This document shows positions 33,501 to 45,200 of a stretch of 64,000 nt of DNA, piece by piece. Made by a program: the position numbers and the translations under genes. The stretch is from Phlebotomus papatasi. Lineage: Eukaryota; Arthropoda; Insecta; Diptera; Psychodidae. Numbering within the stretch: position 1 is the stretch's first letter; each line of letters opens with the position of its first letter. Under the pieces are notes generated by a model that worked only from the letters and a program-made list of their open reading frames with translations, was not told where the DNA came from and did not search any database. The stretch covers positions 87,544,001-87,608,000 of the forward strand of contig NC_077222.1 in the NCBI RefSeq assembly GCF_024763615.1, read 5' to 3'.

Positions 33501-35928
33501 CCCACAAAATACAACAATTCTTTGATATAGTTGAAGTTCATCAAATGAACACTTGGGACGCTCTGGTCGAAAAAACGAGTTCAGAAACAAACAACCTCGA
33601 TTATCTCGGCTTCTAATTAATCGATGAGATCAAGTTCTATGGGAAAATTATAGAGTACATTCTGGTCTACATTTCACCCATATATCACTTTTGTGCCAGT
33701 TCATCCAAATCCTTGATATTTTGGTTTAAATACAAAATTTGTATAATTTCACGAATTTGATTCAAGATAACTGAATGGCGACTCACAATTTCAGCTCTAA
33801 ATCGAATTTGCATGCACTCCGAGTTAGCTCACGTTAAGAATCTCACCTACATAAGCCGGTTAGGATTATCTGTCCTTTTAATACCAAATATCAAGTTCGA
33901 ATTTTTATTCTTTATTCAATCAAAGATTTCGTTTAAATCAGTAAAATATTTTGCGGCTTTTTGCTGTGAAGCTTGTCGTCTAAAATTCATGTTGAAATTT
34001 ACTGACAATCACAATTCAAATTTTCTACTACCCGGTTGAACCAATGTGTAATAGTAACCATCTAAACGATTAATAATTCTTGATTACATTCTTGAATTAC
34101 ATGCTCAGGGAGTTTTCCAATTATTCTGTGGTTTCTGCTAATCACCAATATTGTAAAATTGATTGAAATTAATATTTATTTTCTGCTCTCTTCATAACTA
34201 TATTTTTTTTTGAGGATTTTGCTATATACCTTGTCCAAGACATCACATTCCAGAAAACAATGTTCATGAACAGTCTCCTTTCTAACACTGATTCTGTGGT
34301 AATGAATGTTTCTGTGATAATATTCTAAAAACCATCGTGATTTATTATTAAAATGAGAACATATTAATTAAAAATTCGCAAAGAAATTATGATATTACAT
34401 CGATTTTTAATAAAACCTGCAAAGAATCCGAGTAAACACGATCTAAATTGCTAAATGTTTTGTTCGAAAGCTGTGAGGATTTTATATTCAATTTTAACCG
34501 TTTTATGCTGAAACTGTGCGCTCTTTATTTGCAGTTTTAACATTCTTGTGTTGAACCTATGAGTGTAGGGGGAGGCTTTGAACTTTCGCACACAAAAATG
34601 ATATTCAAGTTCAGTGATTTTTTCAGACTACCATGCAAACCGTATCGATTCTCCAACAATGCCAAAAAAAATCTCTTACTTATAGGGTTTATAATCCCAC
34701 CTCACATAATCCCAGGAAATCCTCAGATTTTCCTCTAGAGGAAAATGAAAATTTAATGGCGATTTGTGCGAAAGTTCAATCAAGTTTCCATCTTCGCACA
34801 CGATTCACGTCATCATTGAACACCCTATTTTTACCTTAAATTTTGCACCGGACACTAAAAGTTGCACATCATTGTTTGAAATGATGTGCAAAATGTATAG
34901 AAATTGCATGAATGTGTACCGTGAATGTGTTGATGAATTTTCAAATCAACTTGAATATTAATAAAGCTGAATGAAAGCTTATAATTTTAAACCTGTTTAG
35001 GGATTACGCATTAATCAGAAGCACTCGAAACCATTTAAACCTCAAGCTGTGGTGTGGGGCGGGGGAATTTGGAATGTAGGGGAAAGTACTCTCCCTCCGA
35101 ACGTTCATGTCTTTGAATAATGTGAATTTTCTTTAAGTTTTCCTAAGAGACTTAAACATTACTATTAAATATTAGTTATCTTATTATCAATTATTGATAA
35201 TTATGAGAAAATCATGTGGAAATCTTTTAGGAAAAGTAAAAGAAAGTCATATTATTCGAAGGCATGAACGTTCGAAGGGAGAATACTTTCCCCCTTTAAC
35301 TCAAGTCACTAAACTCTATTTCCACTTTACACTTGCTTATTTATCAAATAATAAACTTAAAAAATCCGGTCAAGGGGGAGTGAGACACCTTTGAATTGGG
35401 GCAGGAAATCGGGCTTTTATTTCCTATTTTCAAATGGAATTAAGCATTATCACAATACAGCCTAACTTCAAAGCTTCCCGAATTTAAAGACGCTCTACTG
35501 GCCCCTAGTTGGATCATTTATATTCTTCTAGATTAACTAACCCTCAAATCAATTCCATGTAGAAGTTTCACCATCTCCCAGTTGGATTTCCTCATGAAGA
35601 CATTGGCGATGGTGTATAAAATCGTGACCAAAAGTCCAATCATCAGCACAACACGACTAATAAAATTGAGGATCTTGGATGAAGAGAGGTTCTCATAAAT
35701 ATCCAGTGAGATATTGAGGTAAGCAGCCGTGCAGGATATTCCAATAAACATGACGGTGTTAATCAGGCCCACTGGCGACAATGGGAGGTGACTGGAGTTG
35801 ATGTCCTGGGGAAGTTTGTATGGAGACATGCCGACAAGGCGGTAGGAATAGTGAATTATTCGCACTGCTGGCAAAACACTCGAGAATGTCTTCTCCATCG
35901 TCGGAATTAATTGGTGGACTGTGGGCAT
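30559..35928 (-). CDS. gustatory receptor (GR-A), 4 exons, 396 aa
   Basis: Insect gustatory receptor, 7tm_7 family: a tastant-gated channel of gustatory neurons (family knowledge; ligand unknown). Minus-strand exons: 35542-35928, 31095-31490, 30781-31032, 30559-30714, all joined in phase 0 and giving 1191 open nt. Exon 1 has YRLVGMSPYKLPQDIN; exon 2 begins LCKVGVQFNYKRQFL and includes IYSRFAAINISFGRHFLGK; exon 3 begins AMAGITLS and has GRRTAVLIHKAMN; exon 4 has FSLQLQCREPVASCGLFSYD and YSVLGSISIYTTIFIQF. The last is the family's TYhhhhhQF signature (about residues 381-389). Intron 1 is 4051 bp and hosts several transposons, including the block-repeat element at 32050-33849. Its acceptor AAAAAG|CTTTGT is weak in pyrimidines, so exon 2 could begin slightly differently; the paralogue's exon supports it. 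A later Met (MEKTF) could be the start. Confidence 0.87.
32050..33849. mobile_element. 1.8-kb TAGGTGAGATTCTTAAC element with internal block repeats
   Basis: TAGGTGAGATTCTTAAC at 32050 is mirrored by GTTAAGAATCTCACCTA ending at 33849. The interior is GC-richer than its surroundings. It has a (GGCC)n run at about 32189-32210 and a C-rich run at about 32310. Diverged blocks recur, each opening with ATCTCCGGTTCTA or a variant (about 32515, 32820, 33105, 33258, 33598) and closing near CACCAGGGGCGCC-type words (about 32625, 32915, 33215). No long frame was seen. It sits in intron 1 of GR-A. The class is unknown. Confidence 0.6.
34566..34975. mobile_element. partial copy of the TAGGGGAAAGTG element
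   Basis: Starts TAGGGGGAGGCTTTGAACTT. The interior is related to 25140-26124, sharing ATAATCCCACCTCA and the AGATTTTCCTC block as well as CAAACCG..CGATTCT. The right end is not defined. Confidence 0.5.
35077..35297. mobile_element. TAGGGGAAAGT-type MITE
   Basis: TAGGGGAAAGTACTCTCCCT followed by CCGAACGTTCATG mirrors CATGAACGTTCGAAGGGAGA followed by ATACTTTCCCCC. About 220 bp, in intron 1 of GR-A. Confidence 0.75.
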
Positions 35929-36455
35929 GAATTTGTGGTGCTAAAGGTAATATAGTCAGTTTGGTTTCAACAATCGATACAAATTAAATTGATTGGAATT
36001 GTGTTCTTAGCACAATTGGTGGCCTACTCTTAATCTGCATGGGTATATTGGTCAAATGAATTAGTGAATATTACTGAAATTTTAATGGTGAAAACCACGA
36101 TAGATATGTTCCTCATTGAAGTAAAATTGGGGTGAACATGACCTAACGCAAGTATAGTTTTGAGAGGCTTGTATTAGATAGATAATGATAAAATTATAGT
36201 AAACAACTTTGCTATTAGATTGTATGGTTTATTTAGTTTTAGTATATCTATAAGATATTGGTTTTTGATACAGAGACTTTTTCCATGCAATTTGACGCTT
36301 TTACTGACATCTCGAAAAAGTCTCTGTATCAAAAATTGAAAATTTTATCACATAGTTTAGAGAAAATATTAAAAAACCGTCCCAATTGATAGTTCCTGAT
36401 AGTGATGATTTATAGTATTGTGAATAAGACCAACGATCCTCAAGAAATCAAGAAA
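35929..36455. other. 5' flank of GR-A
   Basis: Presumed promoter side of GR-A. An inverted pair (AGAGACTTTTTCCATGC near 36271 and TCGAAAAAGTCTCTGTATCA near 36311) is the only structure noticed. No core promoter element can be claimed. Confidence 0.35.
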
Positions 36456-36605
36456 CATAGTTTAGTCGACTACTGAAGAAGGTCCATATCCGGACCGAAA
36501 GCTCTGGGGAAGATTAAAAAAGTGTTTTTAATCTTGAGGTGACTTCATTCCCACTGGCGATCACCGGAAAATCTTCAATTATACATTAACCATGCCAGTC
36601 CAAAC
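36456..36605. repeat. GAAGAAGGTCCATATCCGGACC repeat, single copy
   Basis: CTGAAGAAGGTCCATATCCG, then GACCGAAAGCTCTGGG, then ACTGGCGATCACCGG followed by a CATGCCAGT block. The same order is seen at 52350-52505, so this is a dispersed repeat. Confidence 0.6.
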
Positions 36606-37779
36606 ATCCAATAGAATAGGATTTCACTGAGGAAAGCCTTTAAGGGTAGGCCGACAACGTGGTAAACAGTGTCACATTACGGATCCGAATAGCTACTGAT
36701 CCAAAGTTTTATCAAGACCTAACAGACATTGATTGTGAAGCCATGTACCGTAGCAAGTAAAGCAACAGATTATATTCCTATGCAATCTTTTAATTCTAGA
36801 AGTTGAGTGATCGACCTGGGATCAACTTAGGCGACAACAGCTGAAGCGACTTTAGAACATTGCTTGGAAACGTTTCATAATCTTCTCTGAATACCTTTTT
36901 GAAGATAAAGAATTATTTCCTGAGGATAAAGAGGCGTGGATGGGTTAACTTCTAGGGCCAAGTAACCTAAATCCGAGACCCCATGAGGGGTAACTGATTG
37001 AAAATAAATTAATAAACGAATCATGGTGTTAAGTGTCTCTCATAGTTCAATAATGTAACAAGAATTGCTACCGGTCCACATCAGAACATGCTGGAGCACC
37101 CTACATCGCTTGTCTCTGGGAGTGAGCCACCATTGCCCATTCCAAGAGAGCCGCGAATTCAGCGTCCTCCTCGCTTCACTGGTAAAGACCGATTGAGGAG
37201 CCGATTCGATTGTGCCTTCGGAATAACTCGTCGATCAGTCACACCCCATATAGCTAACTATAGCGATATTGTAACTTGTGGTTAGCCGTCGTAATAGCAC
37301 TCCTCAAAGTTACCACCCCAGCTGAACAGTGATTGTTACCGTTGGCCTAGAGAAGTCTTCGTTAAGACGGGCTTTCTCCCTCTAACTCCTTTAAGCTCAA
37401 CAGTCTTACTACAATAATTCAATATTTCTGCCAAGTACTATACTTCGGGCGAAATGATAATATTCTGATAGTTAACTACTTAAGCTTATGATGAGTAAAA
37501 GTCTCTGTGAAGATAAAGCCTGATGAAATAAGGCTCAAGCAATCTACAGAGAAGTTCAATCCGGTTCTCAAATGTTTCAAAATCCTAAATAGGGAGCAAT
37601 TTTATAATGTCCTTTTTTAGAATCTAGGACTATAATATCATTAAAATCCAACTCTAAGTTAAAATGTTCCAAGAAATCTTGTCTGATAAGAATTTTGATA
37701 AGTCAAGTCATACAGCTAAGTCTTTCAAGTGTAAAGCTCGTATAACTTCCGAAATCAAGAGCGACAACTTCAGGTATTA
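36606..37779. other. intergenic stretch with a possible retroelement relic
   Basis: Mixed composition, no receptor exons. A 65-codon frame at 37088-37285 is proline- and arginine-rich (PREPRIQRPPRFTGKDRLRS) and vaguely resembles the tail of a retroelement polyprotein, but this cannot be shown. The rest is unassigned. Confidence 0.3.
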
Positions 37780-37992
37780 TGCCCTAGATACACTTACGAC
37801 TTAAGCCAAGAGACAGCTTAACGTAATTATAATCAAAATAATAATCAGATTATATTCCCAAGAGTTTCTGACGGCTTAAAGCAAGAAACGACTTAGTTAC
37901 TGGGAAACTGTTAGAAATTTAGTTAAATCATTATTTTGATTATAATTACGTTAAGCCGCCTCTCGGCTTAAGTCCTAAGTGTGTCTAGGGCA
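37780..37992. mobile_element. MITE, TGCCCTAG inverted repeats of about 65 bp, TTA flanks
   Basis: TGCCCTAGATACACTTACGA mirrors TCCTAAGTGTGTCTAGGGCA, and pairing continues through ACGTAATTATAATCAAAATA. TTA abuts both outer ends (37777-37779 and 37993-37995). A 3-bp TTA duplication suggests a PIF/Harbinger-type origin; this is inference. Confidence 0.7.
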
Positions 37993-38053
37993 TTAGATTG
38001 CCTCCTATGAGAATATTTTGAAGGTGACCAGAAATTGTCTGACATTAGAGATA

Positions 38054-38393
38054 CAGTAGACTCTCCTTTATACGTGAACCCTTTTTCCGGGTGACATAAA
38101 AAAGTCCGTGAGGCAGTTGAATTTTAAAAATTTTGTTGACATACATATTGTCCCCGTTTTGGGTTTTTTTGTTGAAGCAAATGTGCTCAATGTACTGTAA
38201 TTCTTCCTTACTGTAATTTTTTGGACAGTACGCATGTTTAGAGAGAATGTCGATTCAATCAGATATGGATTCACTCCACAAATTTTCAATGTAAACAAAA
38301 AATCGTTGGATTTCAAACAATTTTATGTGTATTAATCTCAAAATCCGTGTGATATTTTGGTCCCGCTCTCACGGATAAGCGAGAGTCTACTGT
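38054..38393. mobile_element. CAGTAGACTCTC element, variant interior, TA flanks
   Basis: CAGTAGACTCTCCTTTATAC on the left mirrors ATAAGCGAGAGTCTACTG on the right, flanked by TA. The termini match family B (25039, 42977, 51296), but the interior differs, so it is a related family with shared ends. The 82-aa minus frame inside is not credible as a gene. Confidence 0.7.
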
Positions 38394-38518
38394 ATTGTAA
38401 CTGCGAAGTGAATTATACTCCACTTCTTTTGACATGGGAATACTATTAACTAGACCTAAGTCTAGTTCATGTGTTGAACATTCTCCTCATATTAATTATT
38501 CTTATTTCATGTTTAAGG

Positions 38519-38524
38519 TTTATT
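38519..38524 (-). other. poly(A) signal of GR-B
   Basis: AATAAA on the minus strand about 90 nt past the GR-B stop codon. Confidence 0.4.
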
Positions 38525-38612
38525 CATCAAAAATATATATTTCTGTAACAGTATAAGTTTATCCATAATCTTTATGTCTCACAACTCTGTAGTCCAATAC
38601 TCTCTGGTGAAT

Positions 38613-41600
38613 TTAATTGGTGCGCTGATTTTGGGCAGCGAGAATGTCGAATTGTATAAAGATTAAGGTGTACATGGAAATGATGCCCAACATCTGCATT
38701 CGAATGCAATTTAATAGTTTAACCAGATTAAGGGAAAAGGTTATAACTGATTACCGAGTAAATGAGTTCCCAGTCGAAATTGTAAAACCAGCAAGTGACA
38801 ATGGGGCTGCGTACTTTTAGCTGCTGACTAAATAAACGCAAATGCTGGATGTCGGAGGACTGGCTGGTCCTATTGATAGCCTTATGAACGAGAATCACTG
38901 TCGATTTACCTTCAGATAGCAGCATACTGGCCATGATGACATTCAAAAGAGCCATGACCATGAAATAGAAAACCCAGTTGAAGTAAGTGATGGATTCTAA
39001 GTGGTCATCATTGCCTAACATATATTTTTTGTACAGGGCACTTATATAGAGAACAGAAAAGACCGTTGTCACAGTAACTCCTCCCATGGCCTGAAATACG
39101 GCAAAGAATGTTCAATTAGATGGGAGATTTGTTAGAATGTCATTTGGGTACCATTATAGCCAGGACAGAGTTGACTTTGGACACTGAATCTGTAAGGGCG
39201 TCGTGAATGATACGAAAGTTTCTAACGATATCGTCAAGATTCTTGGGCACGTCTTCATGCTGAAGTAGTCGATGCCTGAAAGCGATGTTGAGACACACGA
39301 ATCTGGAGTAAATCAGCACCAGGCAGAAGAAGAAGCTACTCATGCTCGCCCCATAAGTCAAGACAGCCACAATGTGGGAGAAAATTTTAACGAAAAACGT
39401 ACTTAAGCTGCAGAAGGCATGCAAATTGTCGTACAAGTATATGACAAATAGTACTCCGGCAAATCCTATCCAAAAAGCTGTAAACACTTGCACAAACCAA
39501 TTTTGGCGGGTATAGTTCAATTGGACACCAAGTGTTTCAAGCTGAAATAAGCAAAAGAATAACAATTGACCTGATTTTGGTAACCTCATGGCTAGCCGTG
39601 TTACTTAAGAAAAAAAAAAGAATATGCACCTGTAGGGTAAGGTAGGGTAATTTGAAATCATGTCTATTTTGGAATTTTGAAATTCTCTAACTGTTTTAGA
39701 TGGTCAATGTCAAAAAGAAAACCACTACAAAGTACAAGACTTTCAGTTCGAGAGTATTGCTACGATGTTTTTTCCTTTTGCCATGCAAAACTGTTAGGAA
39801 TTCTCAAAGTTCCAAATTAGACTTGATTCCAAATTACCCCATCTTATCCCAAAATCAAAAAAATTAGTATGTTAAAGGTACTATAAGGGGTTTATCAAAA
39901 GTCCGGAACTTCGAAATCTTATTTAGAAAGTTTGAAGAGTCAATTAAAGTAATATTCATGGCACTGTTGAACTTATATTACAATTACTAACCCTAGAAGT
40001 GGAGTTTTTTATGCTATCATGACAAATATTTTAATGAACATCATCTTTGGAAATATATTACTATAACATCCGGACTAAAATATAGAATATTTTCTTTATA
40101 TTAATATGCAAATATTTTTGCATATAAAAACAATAAAATTTTGTTATAAAAACTGTTATACTACATCGAAACTTCGACATGACATATTATATTTACGTTT
40201 TAGAACTTTTAAGATATCCATAATGTTTTGAAAGAATGCCCAAGTAGTAGGTTTACGAATTGTTTTCAAAGAATTCTTTGATAAATTCTATAAATTACGT
40301 TATAAAGGAAATTATTCTGTAATATTAATGTGTAAAAAATTGGTGGAGTTGAAAATCCCAAAGGGACGAAATTCCTAAAATGTCAAAATCCTGAATGGGT
40401 CTCAATCTCGAAAGATCTCGCATAAAAAACTTAATTTTGGTCAGAAAGAAGTGATCATAAATTTTCATAAATCAAACTGAAAATGGCTAGATGGTTGATA
40501 GTTTTTGTTATATGGGATTCAGACCTAAGGCTTAGCCATATGGCTTAACTTCTCTAATATCTTATCAGTCAAGATTTTTTGGAAAATTTTGACTGAGGAT
40601 TGGATTATTAAGGGCAAATGACCTATTACATTTGGAAAAATCAATAAAATTGATTGTTGTTTAAGGTTTTGAGACCCTCAGGAACTGGACTAAACCTCCA
40701 GTCTGAAGACGGTCTTAGACTTTGATATGTGATTCCCGTTTTAGTTATAGGGATTTAGGCTCTTTGGAATTTTGAATCATTAGGGATTTCGACTCTTCGG
40801 AGTTTTTGATCTTTAAGATTTTGACCGATTAAGGATTTTGGCTTTTTGTGACTTTGTCTTAATCGTGATTTTGGCTATTCTAGATTTTGAACCATCTGTT
40901 ATTTTTGCTCTTCAGGAAGTGATCTGTTCAAGATTTTTGCTCTTTGGGATTTTTACTCAATCCAGATTTTGGTTCTCGGGAATCTTAACAAACAGAGACT
41001 TTAGAATATTCGGTTTTTCGGATCTTCAGGATTTTTACCTACTCAGGGTTTTGGTTTTTCGGAATTTTGACTAAATTCGGTTTTTGGATTTTCGCGACTT
41101 TTGTTCTTAATCCTTTTGGACTATTCAGAAATTCTGTTTTTTTTATGATTTTGAGTCATTACACCTATATAGGATTTAGGATCCTCGGGATTATGATCTA
41201 ATTGGGATTTTTGTTTTTCGAGATTTTGGACCTTTCGAAATTTTGGCTCTTCAGGATTTTGACCCTTTGGGGTTTTCGTTCAATCTGGATTTTGGGTTTC
41301 TGGATTTTAACCAATTAGGGATTCCAGCTCTTCGGGACTTTTACCCATTCGTATTATTGGCTCTTTGGGATTTTAACCGAGACCCCTCCATGGTCCCAGA
41401 CAGCTTTAGTCTTACACGCAATTAAATATGATATGTCATAAGGCCATTTGAAAAGTAAAAATAAGATTATACTATTATTACCTTTTTGTCAATATTGGAG
41501 ATATCCTGCACGAATGCCCACATTTTTTTGCCAATTAATAATGTGACCAATGTGTAGCCAATATGATAGCATATGCCACCTATAAGCATGATCTTCGTGG

Positions 41601-41829
41601 TGAAATTCAACAAATTGGACCTGGAAGGGTTGTCATAGCCATCTTCCAGGGCTTGAAAGGTGAGAGAAATTCCGGAAAGAGTGCTCAGAGTGATGGAATA
41701 AATTGCTGTGACCATCGACACGGTGAAATGGTCAGAATTGATGTCCGTTGGCAATTTGTAGGGGTATAATCCAATTAATTGATACGACCATTGCACGAGT
41801 TCTACCATTGGGGCCAAATTGAAAGACAT
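38613..41829 (-). CDS. gustatory receptor (GR-B), 4 exons, 384 aa
   Basis: Second member of the minus-strand gustatory receptor array (7tm_7 family). Exons: 41482-41829, 39152-39541, 38755-39090, 38613-38693, all phase 0, 1155 open nt. Exon 1 has YQLIGLYPYKLPTDIN, closely matching GR-A. Exon 2 begins LETLGVQLNYTRQ and contains IYSRFVCLNIAFRHRLLQ. Exon 3 begins AMGGVTVT and carries STVILVHKAIN and LRLFSQQLKVRSPIVTCWFY without the intron that GR-A has between them. Exon 4 starts MLGIISMYTLIFIQFD, holding the C-terminal Y..hhhhQF signature (about residues 366-373). GR-B splits after ELIYS, a position where GR-A has no intron. Intron 1 contains a MITE and the foldback-like repeat at 40.35-41.39 kb. 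Confidence 0.87.
39632..39850. mobile_element. MITE, GGGTAAGG-type, complete copy
   Basis: TAGGGTAAGGTAGGGTAATT followed by TGAAATCATGTCTATTTTGG mirrors CCAAATTAGACTTGATTCCA followed by AATTACCCCATCTTATCCC. Intron 1 of GR-B. Confidence 0.7.
40351..41390. repeat. foldback-like repeat, arms of 16-17 bp tandem units
   Basis: The short left arm (about 40351-40420) has CAAAATCCTGAATGGG-type units. The long right arm (about 40730-41390) has some 40 degenerate units of the reverse complement, GGGATTTTGGCTCTTC / GGATTTTGACCAATT. The middle holds the repeat shared with 28480-28611. The open frames here come from the repeat. It lies in intron 1 of GR-B and resembles 16818-17083. Confidence 0.6.
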
Positions 41830-42174
41830 CCCTTCACTAGATACGGTTGAGAGACGACTGAATCGTGTAGAGTCAATTTGTGGGAGATATAAAAATCAAA
41901 TGGAAATTAGTGTTTTTTTTTCTGTGTGGTAGGACGCCAAATGAAACTCTTTGGTAGTATATTTAATACCCCTCCTTTTAAACACCCACATTACAATTAA
42001 AAAGTATGGCTCTGCCATAATTAAAATTTATATGTGTACCTAAGAGCAGGAGCATGCTCATAAGGAAGCAATATTCTCTGCAATGAGTACTAAATAGTGA
42101 AACTTTTGCAATTACAAGAAAAATTATTGTTGTTCGCACAAGCGATTAAAGTGGCAATAATATAAAATAATACA

Positions 42175-42180
42175 TTTAAT
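42175..42180 (-). other. possible poly(A) signal of GR-C
   Basis: ATTAAA variant on the minus strand about 30 nt past the GR-C stop. No canonical AATAAA was noticed nearer. Confidence 0.3.
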
Positions 42181-42209
42181 ATTGTGCAAGTTCATTTTGA
42201 CTTTTAGCT

Positions 42210-45200
42210 CTACTGCTGCAAGGATTTCAGGTCATCAGGTTGAAGTTCCTCAGGAGTCTCTGCAGCATCAAACTGGATCATGATGCATAAGTACATTGCC
42301 ATAGCACCAACAGTCTTTTGCGGATTAATAAAGTTTTCAATTAGACATTGCGGAACTACCTGATCAATTTCTCCATATTACTCACTGAGGCAAAATAGGG
42401 CCAATCGTAGGTAAACAATCCACAGGAAACTTCCGGGTGTCTATGCAGAAGTTGTTGCGATATCAGTTTTAGCTGCAAATAATCTGAGATTCTGAGGAAA
42501 ATTCTCAGGAAGAGGCTTAAGGCAAAGAAGTCCTTACCTTCTCCGTCAGTGGAGGCGAATCAAAATGCCGATTGATGGCTTTGTGAATGAGCGTTGCTGT
42601 ATTTCGACCCTAAGGATAATTTCAATTTACCAGGCCATTAATTGAGCACCAAAAGGGAGATGTCAGATGGACATTACCTGGCGAGCAATGTTGCTACCCT
42701 CCATGATGGCCAGAATCACAAACATGGAGTCAAAGGAGAGCCACATTGTGTATACCACAGCCACCACCAGCTGATCCCACCGATTCTGCACCACAAAGCG
42801 ATACAGGGTGAAGAAGCCCAGGACATTCAGGCAAAAACTACCACAAACCCAAGCCATTCCCTTAATGCAGAATATTAAAGCGTACGTGAGTTAAAGCAAT
42901 GTATACCATCTTAAAGGCTTAGAAGAGATGACAATATTTTGGTAAATTTTGGTCGGTAAAAATCAAATTTGGTGTACAGTAGACTCTCACTCAATCGGCT
43001 CTTTTTCAATCGGGCGAAAAATTTTGTTGACAATTTTCACGTTTAATTATGAAGCTAATTCGCTCAAATTCGCTATAGTTCTTCCTATTTTATCGTGATC
43101 CTTTATAATTGAGCGCTTTTTGTGGAATTTACAAAGGCTTTGACGCCCAAATCCATCGATAAACCGTATGATACTGCCTCATATTCCCGATTGAGAGAGA
43201 GTCTACTGTAGATAATTAAAATAGAAACCATAAATATTTAATGCATTGAATTACTAAAAGGTTCTTAGAAATGGTGATACTAGGAACAATCTTGTCAATT
43301 TTGGTTTGTTTAAAATTATTCCTCATTAATGTTGTTGCAATTATTAGCCCTTTAGGATTTTTACACTGTACACGGTAAAAAATTTCGGCACATATTTGTT
43401 CCAAAAATTAGCTCGTCCACGGAAACCATAATTTTTGGCACAATCTTGCTCATTTTACGAGACTCAAAAAGATAATCAATATTAGTAACGTATTTGTTCC
43501 AAAAAGTAGCTCGTCCACGGACACCGAAAATTTTTGGAATAAATTTGAATCTTCTAGGAGAAACAAAAAAATACCCACTATTAGTAACGAATTTGTTCTA
43601 AAAAATAGCTCGTCTAGTCAATAGCTCGTCTATGGCAATTTTCGTGCTACATTATGAACTTTCGCCACCGAAGTCCATCTCGACGGAAGTATAGGCCTTA
43701 ACTGTAAGACGAAATATTTTACACAAATTTGTTCCTGACAATGGTAACAAAAAAATTCCCCTTATGAGTAACAACTTCGTTACAAAAATTACCTCGCCCA
43801 AGGACACCGTAAATTTTTGGAAAAAATATGTTAAAGATATAGGAATAATATTGTTATAAAAGATGTACCAATTTGTTCCTGACAGTGAGAACAAAATAGC
43901 CGACTGAAACAAATTCTATTCCAACTTTCAGGAACAAATTTGTATAAAACGTAATCATCTCAAATTTGTAGACATTACACCGTATCAAAACGGTTCCAAA
44001 AGAAAACTCTAACAAAATTGTAACTCCATTTCATAACAAAACTATAAAGAAAACTTTTTAGTACTCTTCTCTAGGTACAAATAGATTCCAAAAAAAAATT
44101 ATTCCAAGGAAAACTTGTTCCAATATTTTGGTCAGTGTCCAAAAGTTTTTACCGTGCACTATGTATTTTAAATTGAAAATTGAATACATATCTTCAAAAT
44201 ATTTTATAAAATAATTTTCATAATGTTAATAAATAGATAGGTAAAAGGTTTATTAGCTGAATTGACCATAAGCGTTCTCTACTAACGATTACCAATTTTA
44301 GTGCTTAATAAATGAATTATGAATTGATTATTAATTTTATGAACCAATGTATTTCAAATAACGTTTAAGGGAGGAAGTTCGAACTTTGCTGTGCATTTAG
44401 AATTGGTTGCGGATTTATTGTTTCGATGACAAAGAGTTTCCGTTTTGCCGATTGTATAAAAGGAAAAAGAATCATTCGTACTACTTCGAGCTTTACACAA
44501 AATTATGTTGCACCTTATCGTTTGTTTGCGAATTAGAATCGATTTAACACTAAACCTACCGACCGTTTTTAATCGGTTTTTGGTCAAATGACAAACCCGA
44601 TAAGGTAGGATAATCAACAAATTTATCTCGGAAAAGAGCAAATAATTAAAATTTAAACACTGAAAAATATAAGGTAAAGTGCCCTCAAGTCGACCGGTTC
44701 CTCAATTCGACCGGTAGAGTTATTTATTCAATTTATTTATATTTGCACTAATATTTGGCGTATGATCTAACATTCATAGGTCAATTATTCCATAAATAAA
44801 TACGAATCAGTGACAATTTTATAGAAATTCACCATCAAACATTCAAAAATTGTCCACCGGTCGAGTCGAGGAACCGGTCGACTCGAGGGCACTTTACCTT
44901 AATATATTACATGCATATTTTAAGAAATTCATGAAGTTTGATAGTAATATTTTAAACTGGTCAATTTGACCGGGTCTTGGTAGGTTTAGTGTTAAACTGA
45001 TTTATAGATCACATCGCAATTTTCTTAAAATCTTGTAAAAATAATGAAATTTCATTTTGAATAATATTAAGTATAAGAATTTTACAGGTTTATTATCCGG
45101 TAATATCTGTATGAAACTGTTCCATATTTATCTGGAATTCCAAGACCTTTCAAACGAATCTTTAATATTCTCAATGGATTATGATTAATACGATTTTATT

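Noticed and set aside
37088..37285. 65-aa proline-rich frame resembling a retroelement polyprotein tail
   Set aside because: Similarity is compositional only; no protease, RT, integrase or LTR was found around it.
38068..38316. 82-aa minus frame
   Set aside because: It lies wholly inside an inverted-repeat transposon and has no transposase motif.
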